From: Clavelina lepadiformis
Lineage: Eukaryota > Chordata > Ascidiacea > Aplousobranchia > Clavelinidae
Length of the DNA stretch: 64,000 nucleotides
NCBI RefSeq assembly: GCF_947623445.1
Contig: NC_135240.1
Location: 12,400,001-12,464,000 of the forward strand
Reading direction: 5' to 3'
The notes under the pieces are model-generated. The model worked only from the letters and a program-made list of their open reading frames with translations. It did not search any database and had not been told where the DNA came from. The position numbers were made by a program, and so were the translations under genes. The number at the start of each line of letters is the position of its first letter. Within the stretch, counting starts at the first letter, position 1. Shown here in pieces: positions 52,228-64,000 of this stretch.

Positions 52228-55200
52228 ATGTTGAGGTAATTACCTGGAAACAATACTAATATGCAAAGCAGCTAGCATAAAAAGGGGTAACCCATATTTA
52301 CATAAGACTTTCAAAAATACTAAAGTCTTATATGTGCGATATCAGAAAATAGAAAGTAAATTTCATTTTTAACACTGGATAAACTCCGTTTTCTGAAAAA
52401 TGTATTTCATGTAATCTCCAGTAAGCTATAAAAGTATGTTTCAGGAAGTATTTATCAGACTGGGTTGCGTTCGGGCTTTTGACAGTTACTACATGGTTGG
52501 CGTACAAGGATGTGATCAACGGGCCGTTTTTACACGATGACATTCCAGCTATAGTAAAAAATCCGGATGTACAGGTCTGTTTTGAATAATAGGCCGTTCG
52601 GTGATTTATAATTCTACATAGGCCTACTTGAACAGTCAACACTTCAGAATTACTTTTTACCTTCTCCAGGGAAACTATATGTTTTCATGACCGTTTGTTT
52701 GCTTTTATTGATATTGGCAACATTACGCTACTCAAGCTCCTGTAAAATGATTTTGATAATTTTTATGAATAAATTACCAGTCATCCACAAAAGAACTGAT
52801 AAAATTATCTTTGATAAATCCATGGAGGTAACTACGAGCAAAAAAACTGTCACAGGCCGTATTTGCTTGCCTGCGTGAGAATAAATCTCAAGCATGAGTG
52901 TGACGGAAACACAAATGTCATTCGAAACATGTTGTATTTTGTGGTTACTCAATCTTGAATATAGGCACGTTTAAGCGTTCTACCGATCTACTCAGTTTTG
53001 TGACTCAGACTTTGTTTATAATGTAGTTTTATCAATGTTTAGGAAAATTCCCGATTTTCATCTATCATTTGGAATGATTACTGGGGTACACCATTGCGAA
53101 ATAATGGTAGCCACAAATCCTATCGTCCAGTTACTATATTATTTCTCAGGTAATTGAATAACAAGCTATTAGCATATTACTATATGGAAGCTGTAATGAA
53201 TAAAAATTGGGTACAGATTAAGAAATGTAAATTGCAAGGTGGAGTAATTTAATGTACAAGTTATTGTAGTAAGATTATATTGACTTAATCTATAATTGTA
53301 TCATTGTACTTAAGGATGATACATTCGAGTTTTGATAACGACCCCAAAGTGTATCATGGTGTTAATATCTTCTTACATGCATTCGCGTCTTACCTACTGA
53401 TGAAAGTTTGTTGGAGTCTCGTATTTGATGACGATGGTTTTCTTTGTTCTCTTCTGGTCGGATTATTGTTCTCGCTGCATCCCATTCATACGGAAGCGGT
53501 AAGGGATGATAAACAAGGGTTTAAAAAATGATCACAGCAAGATATCGTTTGCCAGTTTATATAGCTTACTTAAACGGCGTTTACTATACGGATCTGTTTC
53601 TCTTGCTTTCACATGTCTGTGTTGGGTTTAGGTTTGTGGAGTTGTAGGTTGTGCGGAATTGCTATGCGCGGTATTTTATTTGTTGGCGCTTCTTGTTTAC
53701 CCCATTGAATCAAATCAATATGGACAAGGTGAAATCATCACATACGATAAAAAAAGCGCAACGTCTTGCAACACGGAAGCAAAAGTGGAAAGAAACCTAA
53801 ACGTGAAAGCAAGCGGTAAGTACAGATTAACTTGTAACTACAAGCATGAAGTGCAACCAGGATTAAACTCGAGGTTTCATTAAACCACATCTCGTTTTGG
53901 TTCCTGCACAACGGACCGTTTCCATCAGGCCTGTTATATTACAATATGTCAGATATCAGAGTTGCAGAAAAATGAAAAAAACTCATGCGAGCCCGAACCG
54001 AGCCTAAGCTTATAACGTCATAATGACACAAACAAAGAAGCTGATTCTTGAAGGCAGAAAGGTCTGTATCGATGTACTGTTGGCTACATTCAAAGACTAT
54101 CTCCACGGAAAAAGTACTTCTTAGTAACTTAGTTGATGAATACATCAATATATAGTAACATGCAATTGATACATAGTATATACTATATACGATACTATAT
54201 ATAGTAACAGAAACTATTTCACAAAGAGCTTTTTTCAAGATCAAAACACTAGTATATTGTATTTACCGGATTTGTGTTTACTTTTTAATAAAAAAGAACG
54301 GAAACATTGCTGTGACAACGCCTATATGGGTAACCTGATTGATGGACTTATCCTATGATACAGTAATTTTCAACTTAATAACGGGCACAGCATGATTAAA
54401 AACTATTCTCGGCAGCAAATATTGGAACAGTTACGACTTTTTGTTTTTTGGTCGAAAAAGCAAAAGTTCGAGAAAAACCAAATATAAAGCTCGTGTTTGT
54501 GAGAACACTTAAAAATGGGAACGTTCGGGCTCGGCACATCCCCACAAAATATAGGCTTATTAAAAGTTTGCTACCGAAAGTAGTTGTTTTATCACTTCAG
54601 TCGTTTTAACTAATAGGTTTTTCTTCAAACAATCCAAGCCTTCGTTATCGAGTAAAACGTAAACATGACACTAGTATGGCCACCATTGAGGAAAAATACA
54701 ATAACGAAAGCCAATTGAGAAAAGAAACGAAAAAGAATCATCATTTCCCGTCTGCTGCTACGTTTAGAATGGGCCTCTCTTTAATTCTTGTGCTCCTGGC
54801 AATGCTAAGTAAAGAATCAGGTAGCCTAAAGTAAGTTCTACGGTTAACATTTTTTTATTTCAAAGCCAATCATAACCTATTTCATTTGTGTGTAGGAATA
54901 ACCGTGTTGGCAGTGTTGATGACGATCGAAATTCTGACAGGAATTTCCCGATGTCAGCATCAAGAAAGAAAGAAGTTTTGGAATCGGCCAAACAATCGTA
55001 TTCTTGGCAAATGTATTGTACTTCTTTTTTGGGTAAGGTGGTGTTCTTTCTACACTTAGGTATAATACCTGAGTGGCAGTAGACCAGAAATGCAAATGTA
55101 ACAACAAACTGAAGTCTTCGCCGACAAATTGCGGTAAAAGTGACGATAGCTACATAACAGCTCGCTACCGGATATTTATTTGCAACATATTATATTTTGC

Positions 55201-58200
55201 CCTTCATTCGAAAAATATTGTTATAGAAGATGTTGTTTCTTTATCACAAAATTTATGTAATTTTTGATAAATTGCAAAGATAAGCTGCCAGAAGGGTAGA
55301 GGACAGCTGGCCGCCAATTTTAAAATTTCCGGGGTTCTTTAGGGGCTGTCAATTCCTGTATGCTCTCGATCGTTAATTATATCTTAATAATTAATGTCCT
55401 AGAAAAGGCTTATCCATAAAATATAAATACAGTATGTAAATGTTGGAGCTGAGCTCTGGTAGTTCCAAGCCAAACCAAGTTAACAAAAACGTCGGTTTCT
55501 ACAGCACAATGGCGTGATAATGTTCTAAAATTGAAATAGTTCCTTTTACATATGTAGGGCATCCTACTTGTCTTGGCCCGATTTTGGATTATGGATTGGA
55601 CTCGTCCTATATTTGCAAAGCCAGACAATCCTACATCTGTGCTTAAAAATAAGTTGACAAGGTATAATAGGCTATAAGCGGCCGAATTCAACCTATTTGT
55701 GATGGACTGTAACATTCCTACTACCGGTCGCTTGCAATTTTGCATATCGGTGTAGTAAACGGCATACACAAGTAGATATACTGTATTTGTAGGCTGTATA
55801 CTTGCAAATATTGCATTTCCGTAAGTGCGGATGTCATTACAATGACGTCAGGGAAGCCATGTACGCATCAGTTGAGTAAAAAGCAGTTGAAGGCAAAATA
55901 GTTACCCGTAAAACCTCTATTTGAGCGCCACCTTTATTTGAACGCCACCTCTAATAGAACACCACTTTTAGCGGCGGAATTGTATTAGCAGGTCTCTACT
56001 GATAATTCTCACCAGCTAGTCGAAAAATAGAGCGCCAACCTCTAATTGAACGTCACCTCTAATAGAACGCCACTTTTAAACAAGAGTTGAAAAATAGAGC
56101 GCCATGGCGGTGAAATAGAGGTTTTAGGGTAACTACGAGACGAAACATCTGCAAACCGTTTGTGATAAATATGGTAAAATTACATTTTATTCAGAAATGT
56201 AGCTTACGTTTTTCATTAAGGGCCATGACATATAGCTACCTTGTTTGGATCAACATGAAGTTGCTTATTTACCCTGTCAACCTATGCTACGATTATTCAT
56301 ACGGAACCATACCACCTATTGTGTCCATCTCGGATGACAGAAATCTTCTTTCTCTATGCCTTTTCCTGGTCGTTTTGGGGACCATTGTACACTTATCGAA
56401 TAATCTGTTTAGAAATAAGGTAAAAAGATCGTAGCCTATATAACTTGCATGCATGAAATTGGTGACACGTGGCGGAGCGGTTGGCTCGTAAAATGCGAGC
56501 TAGGTTCGATTCTTAGTTGCATCTCCTTTGCAATACTGTTATGCAAGTTATAAACGACGCGTTCAGTAGTCCTGATGAATAGTTCCGAAATCAGGAAATA
56601 AAATTTAAAAAATAAAAAATAAATGCTCGGTAACGGAGCTCGAGCGCGCGGTAACGAATTCTCACCGACGTTACATGGTGCAAAGTCTTTCTTCAGTCGG
56701 GGAACAATGATTGTGATATCATGTCATGACAAAACGTTTTACACATATGGTCATCCATTCATTGTTTTCCATAAAAAAACCTATGCACTACCTGACTGTA
56801 TATTGGAGCAAGTAACTTATATTCTCAGGAAACTTTTAGCAAGGCAGGTGCGATGGGTTACGCCATGATGATATTCCCATTTATTCCGGCTTCTAACCTG
56901 TTCTTTCCTGTTGGATTTGTGGTGGCCGAGAGAGTACTTTATTTGCCTAGCGCAGGCTTTGTAATTTTTATGGTGCATTTCTGGCACAAAGGTAATGTCT
57001 GAATTTATGTAAGTATGCTATGCTTAGCCTACTATCAAACCGAAGTTAGCTAGTTTGTTTTACAGTAACTGATACAGGATTTTCATCGTTCTTTAAATAA
57101 CTGATACAGGATTGAATAAGTTTCCCACGAAAAAGATGTGGTTATATCTATTAACCTTCTGTGTTTTGGCGGCATATTTCTGCTTGACATTGAGAAGAAC
57201 TAACGACTGGACAAGCAAGGAAAACTTTTTGAGGTGATATATTTTAGTTTACATTAGTCACAACCAAAACCCATTTTAGATAGAATAAAAATCAAAACAG
57301 AAGCCCATCCGCCACCCATATTCATCTTGAGCGAATTCAACGTATATGTAGTATATTGGTTTGTATCGCTAAGTTCACTAGGGCAACTTGCTTTAGTCGC
57401 CTGGATCGCGAATTAGGAAGAAACAGTCGAACTTAACAATCGTTATGAACATAATAGCAATGGTCGAAGCGATCGAAAATAAGAATCGGAAGGAATGAAT
57501 ACATGAATTGGAGGCACAGTTTATGGTCTGATTCGCGTTCCGGCTATAGGTTTACCCGAAAAAAAGCGGACTACAATACAAATACGAAATGTGAATATGA
57601 AATAGGAATAAAAAATACGAAGTAATAGTTTTGGCAATTTTGTGGTTGGCAAAGTTCAGATCTGGGTTAGCTGCAGCTCCAAACAACGCAAAGATTCGAT
57701 ACAATTGGGCCAACTTTTTGAGAGAAAACAATCGCTTGGACGAAGCTATTCGGGAATATCAAAAAACAATTGAGCTATATCCTGAATACGTCAGTGCAAT
57801 TCACAATCTTGCTACAATATTAGAAGACGACCAACAAACAATGGTAAATTTAAGTTCTTTTTTGAAGAAAGGTCGTTGGTGCTTTGTATGCAGTATTGAC
57901 TAAATCGATGTTCTGCTAAAACCTAGTTGATAATAAATATAATTAATCGACCTTATTTGAACATTAGGAAGAAGCAGAAAAGCTGTACGCGTTGGCCATC
58001 CGAATACAACCATTCCACGAAAATTCGTACAGGAATTTGGCCAATCTTTTTGTGTAAGTACAGCCCATAACAAAAAACAACACAAATGAACTATACCTAT
58101 TTTCAAAAATCTCTTCACATTATACGCCAGAAAACAAAATAAATTCGATCACGCTACCAAAGTTTTACTTCGAGCGATCCAAGTTATTCCAGGAGAAGTG

Positions 58201-60808
58201 ACGCATGCGGTAGGACTGGCTCGTATTTTCGTCACACGCAAGCAGTACAAGCAAGCAGAAAAGATTTTTCAGCATTTACTTAGTCGACCTTGCCTGACTG
58301 GAACTAAAACTCAAACCTGCACATACGAATACCAGATGGCTTTGAATGACTACGCAGAACTTTTATCAAAGAATGGTACGAACGCTGTTGTAAAGCATTT
58401 GTCCAACATGACAGAAGAACAACAACAAACGTAACAAAATTGATAAAAACATTCAGTCCACGCGATATAGGCTACATACACTCCCTATAGTTTACACGCC
58501 TCTGACTGAACATCTAAAAGCAGGTTGAAAAATCCTCATCTTCAGCAACTGTTAATATTCAGGTGACATCAAAACCAGTAAAAAGCTCCTTGGAAGAAAC
58601 ATGGAAATCAATTCGACCAATGCTGCAACTCTGGTTAAAATGTCGAACATTTTGATGAGCGAGGGAGATACATATGCAGCTACTCAATTAATGCTAAGGT
58701 CGACCATTTCCTATGCAAAACTATGTTTATGAAGTTGTTTAAAATGCAAATTAAAGCAAGAAGCATACGAAAACTCGCAGAACAAACGACAAAGCCAGAA
58801 ATGTTTTGAAATATACTCGTTAAGGCAGCCGTTTAACTTATCACTGCAACCGTTTTTAATGCATATGGCATTTACAAGGAAACCACATAGGCTAGTAAAA
58901 CTGGCCACTTATCGTATCTTCAGTTCATTTTTCTAACATTTTTCTTGTATTACAACACAGAGCGATCGCAATTGATCCCAATCAATCAAACAACGCCTGG
59001 CAACAAGCTGCTGATCTACTGCAACGAAAACGATATGAAGATAGTGAACGCTTATACATAGCAGTGATTGAGACCAAACCTGATAACTTAGAAGTTCAGG
59101 GTCAATTTGTAAGAATTTAATAACCCCTGTTGAACACTAAAGTAAAGTAACGATTAAGACCAACACGAAAACTCAAAAATAAAAATGAAATCATCATCAA
59201 ATTCGATTATAATGCTTGTTTGCCTGGAGGATTGTAAAAAGTTATTGCTTCAAATTGATACAAGTGCATTTTCCTAAGGATTGGAAACTAACCAAAGATA
59301 CTATTAACAGGGAGCTCTTCTCTGGGAAAAAGGAAAGCGCCAGGAGGCGGAAGAATTTCTTTTAAACGTAACATTTAGAGATCTTTCTTGCGAAGCAGAA
59401 GCACCCTGGCGCAATTTAGCTGCAATACAAGGGCGTGAGAGAAGACATAAAGAGGTAGGCGTGCATATAAGCTATCTTCTCCATTATTTCTGTTGCATTT
59501 CGGCTTTTGCGTTGTTTTAATTCTATATAGTACAGTAGAATTTGCTTGTAACGACACTTCCAGGAACTGCAAAAAATGTCGTCGCAGACGAATTGCCATA
59601 ATTCATTCCAAAATTGTCTTTCGATACAACAAGGAAGTTTATTATACAGTAAGGTTTGTCAGTGTAGTGAACAACCAGCACGTTGGCAAAATTACGCAGA
59701 AAATGTTGTTGTTGAAAATAATTATTTACAGTGAAATGTTATTTGCGCATTATTGCTTATTTGGTAATGACCGTTCACGGCAGAAATTATGGCCTAGTAG
59801 AATGCCGTTCTGAACGAACAATATACCACTGGACCGGGAACAATTAGGAGGGGGTCGTTATATGTAAATCGACGTGATGGGCGAACTTTAGTTTGTGCAA
59901 AAGATAGGAATTCTACGAGGACCGAACAAAATGTGTCTTTACATTGGCGAACTTACGTTTCAAATAGGGATGTGCCGCGAGCAAGATTATTCGGGTTCGG
60001 GCGAACCCGAATATCATAAAGGTCGACACGAACGAATCCCGAATCTATTCGTATTAGAACCAGATAATAAATTTTTCTCCAAAAGTTGTCAAGTCTTGCT
60101 TCTAAAATGACGTAATCGATAAACAAATCGCTTTCTTTCGAAAAATAGTGTTTAAAAAACGACCGAAACAACAAAATCGTTAGGAAGACGACCTTCATTG
60201 TAGTACTACAGTAGTACATTGTAGTACAGTACTGCTGACTCTAGTTTGGCATTGTCGGGATACTAGATCATCTTTTTTTACATAAGTCAGTAAATTTATA
60301 AGTAATATTGTATTCGGGTTCGCCATTGTTGGTATTCGTGTTCGCCCGAATCTTCCCTAAAGGCGATATTCGGGTTGGGGTTCGTATCAGCCCATCCTTA
60401 GTTACAAACAAAGCCGTTACAGACGAACTCTACTGTATTTGTCTTCGATTTTTTTTACATCCAGGCCATTGAAGTCTTGCAGACATGTTTTAAACGTCAG
60501 AAGAAGACATCTCAAAAAATGCCTCATTCAAAGCAGTCAGTTCTTCTGTGCACTCTAGCAAAACACCAAAGAGATAGAAGTAAGCAAATCCATGCTGCTG
60601 GCAAGCACACAACTGCACAAACAATGTGGAAAAAAGCAATTCAGGTACACGAACATGCTTCTAAATCTCATATTTTATTGATAGCAAATAATATATTGTG
60701 ATACACACCGGAAACAATTTCTTTTTTCAGAATTTACAAGAAGCAATGAAGTTAGATGAAAAAAACATTGAGGCAAAACAGATTTTGAAGCAAATGGCGC
60801 AAGCTTGA
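52228..60808 (+). CDS. TMTC-family transmembrane O-mannosyltransferase with TPR repeats
   Basis: Nineteen exons, all in phase: 52228-52235, 52445-52574, 53043-53149, 53315-53498, 53632-53815, 54653-54820, 54896-55032, 55558-55661, 56221-56419, 56829-56991, 57110-57233, 57660-57843, 57968-58053, 58131-58375, 58563-58698, 58961-59108, 59311-59454, 60465-60644, 60731-60808; 902 residues, within the family range of about 740-910. TMTC proteins are ER membrane enzymes that add O-mannose to cadherin-type substrates. Visible are FLHDDIPAI (catalytic loop acidic pair), [25 protein letters not shown], the [15 protein letters not shown] block of the conserved middle domain, and [16 protein letters not shown]. 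Several TPR units follow ([21 protein letters not shown] and on). Exon 1 codes only for Met-Leu plus two bases and is chosen by phase and position, so it is the least certain. AATAAA at 61018-61023 fits the 3' end. Confidence 0.9.
55901..56133. mobile_element. TA-flanked MITE in TMTC intron 8
   Basis: 233-bp element with inverted ends GTTACCCGTAAAACCTCTAT and, at the right, ATAGAGGTTTTAGGGTAAC, flanked by TA at 55899-55900 and 56134-56135. The interior repeats the phrase CTCTAATAGAACGCCAC. TA duplications point to the Tc1/mariner group. Confidence 0.85.
56461..56625 (+). repeat. tRNA-derived SINE in TMTC intron 9
   Basis: The head carries a tRNA-like A box (GTGGCGGAGCGGTTGG) and, about 30 bases later, a good B box (GGTTCGATTCT), the internal promoter of RNA polymerase III. 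The tail ends in A-rich AAATAAAAAATAAA near 56600-56622. The anticodon arm is not a proper tRNA, so this is a SINE and not a tRNA gene. Confidence 0.72.
59533..60435. mobile_element. Tigger/pogo-like MITE in TMTC intron 17
   Basis: Outer element with inverted ends CAGTAGAATTTGCTTGTAAC and, at the right, the complement of CAGTAGAGTTCGTCTGTAAC, flanked by TA on both sides (59531-59532, 60436-60437). CAG-TAGAA...TTATAACG-type ends and TA duplications are typical of pogo/Tigger. It is interrupted by the element at 59965-60400; without that insert it would be about 460 bp. Confidence 0.85.
59965..60400. mobile_element. hAT-type MITE nested inside the Tigger-like MITE
   Basis: Inverted ends TAGGGATG and CATCCTTA, with an 8-bp target duplication with one mismatch: GTTTCAAA at 59957-59964 and GTTACAAA at 60401-60408. 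The interior repeats ATTCGGGTTCG and related words. It inserted after the outer element. Confidence 0.82.
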
Positions 60809-61017
60809 CATTTAACTACCACTGACACTGAACATTTTAAACATTCTTGCCAATGAGATTATTAGTTTACGCATTTAATCAATTTGAAAAAAGTTTGCAA
60901 AAGGGTTTGTTTTTCTTCCTTGTGTCGATGAATTGCCATAAAATGGCTAAAGACAAATTTTGTTTAACTGGGTTATTTTACATGCATCATCTCCATAGGG
61001 TACATACTTAGTATTGC

Positions 61018-61023
61018 AATAAA
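61018..61023 (+). terminator. Poly(A) signal of TMTC gene
   Basis: AATAAA 210 bases after the TMTC stop codon. Confidence 0.6.
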
Positions 61024-61063
61024 CATCATTTGGATTTATTTTAAAAGGAGCATATATTATCAT

Positions 61064-61309
61064 TTATTGCTTAAAAATTATATGTATAATGAGTATGAAA
61101 TGGTAATACAGAAAAGTCAAATACTTATCCTCAGACTGAGCAGTCTTTGCACAATTTACACTCGGCGATGATTTCTCACCGCCAAAGCCCTGGTTTCTGA
61201 TTATGCATGCAGTTTTTGTTGGTAATAGTTCACAATAAAATAGGCTGAACATCACTAATAAGTATTCTTTCAAGTTAAACTCTGATACTGCAAATTCGTT
61301 GGTGCTTAA
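61064..61309 (-). other. Possible minus-strand exon
   Basis: After a good acceptor (TTTCTTTCCAG) the minus strand is open for about 80 codons, beginning LSTNEFAVSEFNLKEYLLVM. It lies beyond the stop of the gene at 61419 and overlaps the 3' end zone of TMTC. A donor-like GTATTT follows the Gln-Ser-Glu-Asp stretch. I do not recognise the protein; it may be an alternative last exon or chance. Confidence 0.25.
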
Positions 61310-61418
61310 CTGGAAAGAAAAATTTATGGAAAAACGTTTGACAGTAACAGATTGTTTTACGTTTTAATTAAGAGGGCTGGTTTTAAAGAAGTTTTAATTA
61401 AGCAGAAGTATTATACAA

Positions 61419-62600
61419 TTATATTTGTTCAAATGCAGTTGAATTTTCTCTTTCTACTTGCTTTTCCATTGCCTCATATTCTGATAACAACTTCATTACT
61501 GCTTCGTCATATTCTTTATTTATGATATGCTTCTGTTCAGAAATATTGTGCCGGAAATCTTCTTCGCTTTCACTTTCACTTTTATTTTCTATCTTTATAA
61601 AATAACATTTCTTATTAAATTAACTTGAAACGAACATAAACAAATAAAATAAAAACAACAACAACATAAAAAATATAGGAAATCTGGTAAAGTTAGAAGC
61701 AACAATGACATGAAAATGAGACAGCGCAGGATACAACACTGACATTTTGTTAACAATCTGCATCAATTAAGCATCAAGACTTGTACAAATGGTTGTTGCC
61801 ATATAGTTGGCAAGGGATTTTTTGACTAACGTTGAGAAATCAACCACTGCTTATGGCCTTACAAAAAATGCAAACAGTGTTCACACTGAAATTAACATTT
61901 AAAGAAATGTTGAGATTCTAGTTAGAGATGATAGTTTGCATACGCATATAACCGCCATTTTACCAGAGCCAGTTGGGTTACTTTTCAAAGTTATCTGGAA
62001 TTAAGTAAAAAAAATTGAGCTATTGAGTTAATACGCTTTCATGGTATATATATATTTATCAAAATGAATTACTTAATGCAAACAAACTAATAACAGTATC
62101 ATAATTATATAACTTTTTACCATTGCAAGAACATCAGGATAACCCAAAGTTGCACTCAATGTTTTTGTTCAATTAAAGTTATGACATATATGATGAATTT
62201 ATTTACCAGGTATTTACTTTATTTTCAAATAAATTTTACCAGAACTTCGAGTTTTAACATTTAAGTTTACTTTATATATATATACAGCAAGTCACAGCTG
62301 GCAAAATAATCAATCTGTATATCGCATTACTTGAAAACTTTAGAAAAACCGTGGTTTACCAAAAAAAAAAAAAAAAAAAAAATTAATGCGCCAAATCGTC
62401 AATCCAAAATATACTTAATTAAATAATCCACATTTAATTCAAATACAACAAGGTATATGCAATAAAATTGACAAAAACAACGCATTAATGAATTTATCAA
62501 TCAATACAAACAAAAACAGGTATGAAATATCTTACACTTACGTTTATCGGAGAATTTTCTTGTGATGAAATTTTTTCACACATTTGACAACAAACAAGTA
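61419..62600 (-). CDS. 3' end of unknown gene, acidic coiled-coil C-terminus
   Basis: Two minus-strand exons in phase: 62542-62600 and 61419-61592 (stop TAA at 61419-61421). The visible protein has a short Cys pair region (LVCCQMCEKIS), an acidic serine stretch (SESESEED) and then a helix-forming, charged segment with heptad-like spacing (NKEYDEAVMKLLSEYEAMEK). Upstream exons are not found; the region to the right is occupied by a transposon. It converges on TMTC tail to tail. Function unknown. Confidence 0.5.
62361..62382. repeat. Run of 22 A
   Basis: Long A homopolymer in the intron of the minus-strand gene, possibly a retroposon tail; no recognisable body beside it. Confidence 0.85.
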
Positions 62601-62694
62601 CTAAAGATGAATTTTAAAAATATTTCATTATGTGTTTAGGAAATATATTTTACTAAGTATATCAAATGCATTATGCAATGAAAAATTTCTTTAA

Positions 62695-64000
62695 GGGTCA
62701 TTCCATACAAAATCAACTAACCTCAAACACACTTACCTCTCAGACTTTTTAATGTTATAAGTTAGAAGAATTGATATAACACAAAAAATTTCAGCGTTTG
62801 AACTTAACTGGGTTTTAAGATATAAGCCTCTGAAATTTTGGAAATTTTTGCCACTTAAAGGTGCCCTTTTCTTCTTTCTATGCTTCTAGCGTCTACAGCT
62901 TTAATAGTATAATGCTAAAAATTGGCAGGACTGGATTCTTGATTATATTCTTTATATTAAAATAAACTTTAATTTAACAATAACAATGTTTCCCCTTGAA
63001 AATTCAGGATTTAATGCTAAATGTTCCAAAGCCCAGATCTTAGCGAGGGCAACGAGATAAATTGTTTTTTTGATTTTAATGTTTTACATAGATACCATAT
63101 ATTCTATTTCAGCATTTAACATCTCTTGGTCAATCTCAAACTCAGATATAATGTTAAACTTTCTTAGCGTGATATGTAAATTTGTGTAAACCAATGGGAA
63201 ACACTGTAAATTTTTGGAAAGTTGTACATGACAAGTTACGTATAATAAATGATTTTTTTGCATGTTTGTATTTGTTAATATTTGTGACATTCTATTTACA
63301 GCCAATATTGTTATTTTGGATATTCCTGACAGCAGCAATTGCACCTTGGCAATAGAGTAAAGAGAAATCTGAACATGTATTGTGTTATGCAGTATGCTAC
63401 AACTGTGAGTTATCTATATATATCTAATCTTCAAAGTCTGGCACTGTGGTAGCATATTGTGCAATACATTTTTCTATAAACAAAGTGCTAATTAATGATG
63501 TCAAGAAAATTTGGCCCTATATAAAAGGTCACAAACGTTGACAAATATAAAAACAGAAAATAATCATTTATTTTACTCTACTTGTTATACGCTGCCTTTG
63601 GACAAAACACAGTGATTCCCAATGTTTTACACAAATTAACATATTACGATAAGAAAATTTAACATCACGTCTAAGTATGATCATGAGATGTTGAAACTGA
63701 AACAGAAAGTATGATATTTCTATTAAATTCAAAAAAATTTTTTATCATGGTGCCTCAGAACATTTAGTATTTATTCATGAATTTTCAAGGGGAGATACCG
63801 TTTTTATTAGATTAAATTAATATAGCGAGCATAAATAAGAATTAAAATTCACCTATTTTTAGCATTTTACTCTGGAAGTTGAGGATGCCAGAAGCAATAA
63901 AGAGCTCCCTCTGGTGGCAGAAATATCAAAATTTCAGGTAAAATTTCATTTCATTAAAACAAAAAATTCTGAGAGGTTCATTTTTATTTTTTTTGGTTAA
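62695..64000. mobile_element. Long-inverted-repeat (foldback) transposon, right end outside window
   Basis: The left arm (about 62695-63035) and the right arm (about 63755 to the window end) are diverged inverted copies. Matching pieces include CCCCTTGAAAATTCA at 62993 and its complement at 63780, CTCTGAAATTTTGG against ACCTGAAATTTTGA, and CTCTCAGA near both outer parts. The spacer 63035-63755 includes an 86-codon minus-strand ORF (63084-63344) without recognised similarity. The outer end GGGTCATTCCATACAAAATC looks like an element terminus. Confidence 0.65.

Noticed and set aside
56461-56540. Possible functional tRNA gene
   Set aside because: A and B boxes are present but the arms do not pair as a tRNA cloverleaf and an A-rich tail follows, so it is a SINE.
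59493-60219. ORFs of 71-106 codons in TMTC intron 17
   Set aside because: They lie in the nested MITEs and the opposite-strand copies arise from the inverted repeats.

Overview
This is animal nuclear DNA: AT-rich, with short spliced exons, canonical GT/AG introns of about 80 to 1300 bases, many MITE-type transposons and a 200-base assembly gap. Gene content (membrane adenylyl cyclase, AGPAT5-type acyltransferase, TMTC mannosyltransferase, class A GPCR) is metazoan. The compact introns fit a tunicate such as an ascidian, but that placement is an inference and no species can be proved from the sequence.

Layout. 1-11000 is an almost exact copy of 28416-39415 (constant offset 28415, one base difference seen). 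It carries the first exon of an AGPAT5-like gene and an intron-rich KDZ transposase gene with a premature stop, and it ends directly at the gap 11001-11200. 11201-12018 is the 3' end of an adenylyl cyclase gene. 16654-19780 is a complete nine-exon class A GPCR gene. 21701-22714 is a 5'-truncated transposon ORF. 25832-28536 (minus) is a complete AGPAT5-like gene whose first exon lies inside the second copy of the duplication. 33081-39346 is the second KDZ gene. 39416-43640 has no gene I recognise. 43976-46974 (minus) is a seven-exon gene that I reconstruct as an unusual DNA-binding protein with homeodomain-like, HMG-box-like and GTF2I-repeat-like segments. 48100-52227 is repeat-rich intergenic DNA. 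52228-60808 is a 19-exon TMTC gene. 61419-62600 (minus) holds the last two exons of an unknown coiled-coil gene, and a long inverted-repeat transposon runs off the right edge.

The host genes are not functionally linked. The main theme is a mobile-element-rich euchromatic region: two KDZ copies (probably one locus assembled twice), three hAT-type MITEs with 8-bp target duplications, a Tigger/pogo-like MITE, a TA-flanked MITE, a MITE touching the 3' end of the novel gene, and a tRNA-derived SINE. All spliced gene models were built by hand from splice sites, reading phase and family motifs. Every junction was checked for phase, but none has transcript support here.
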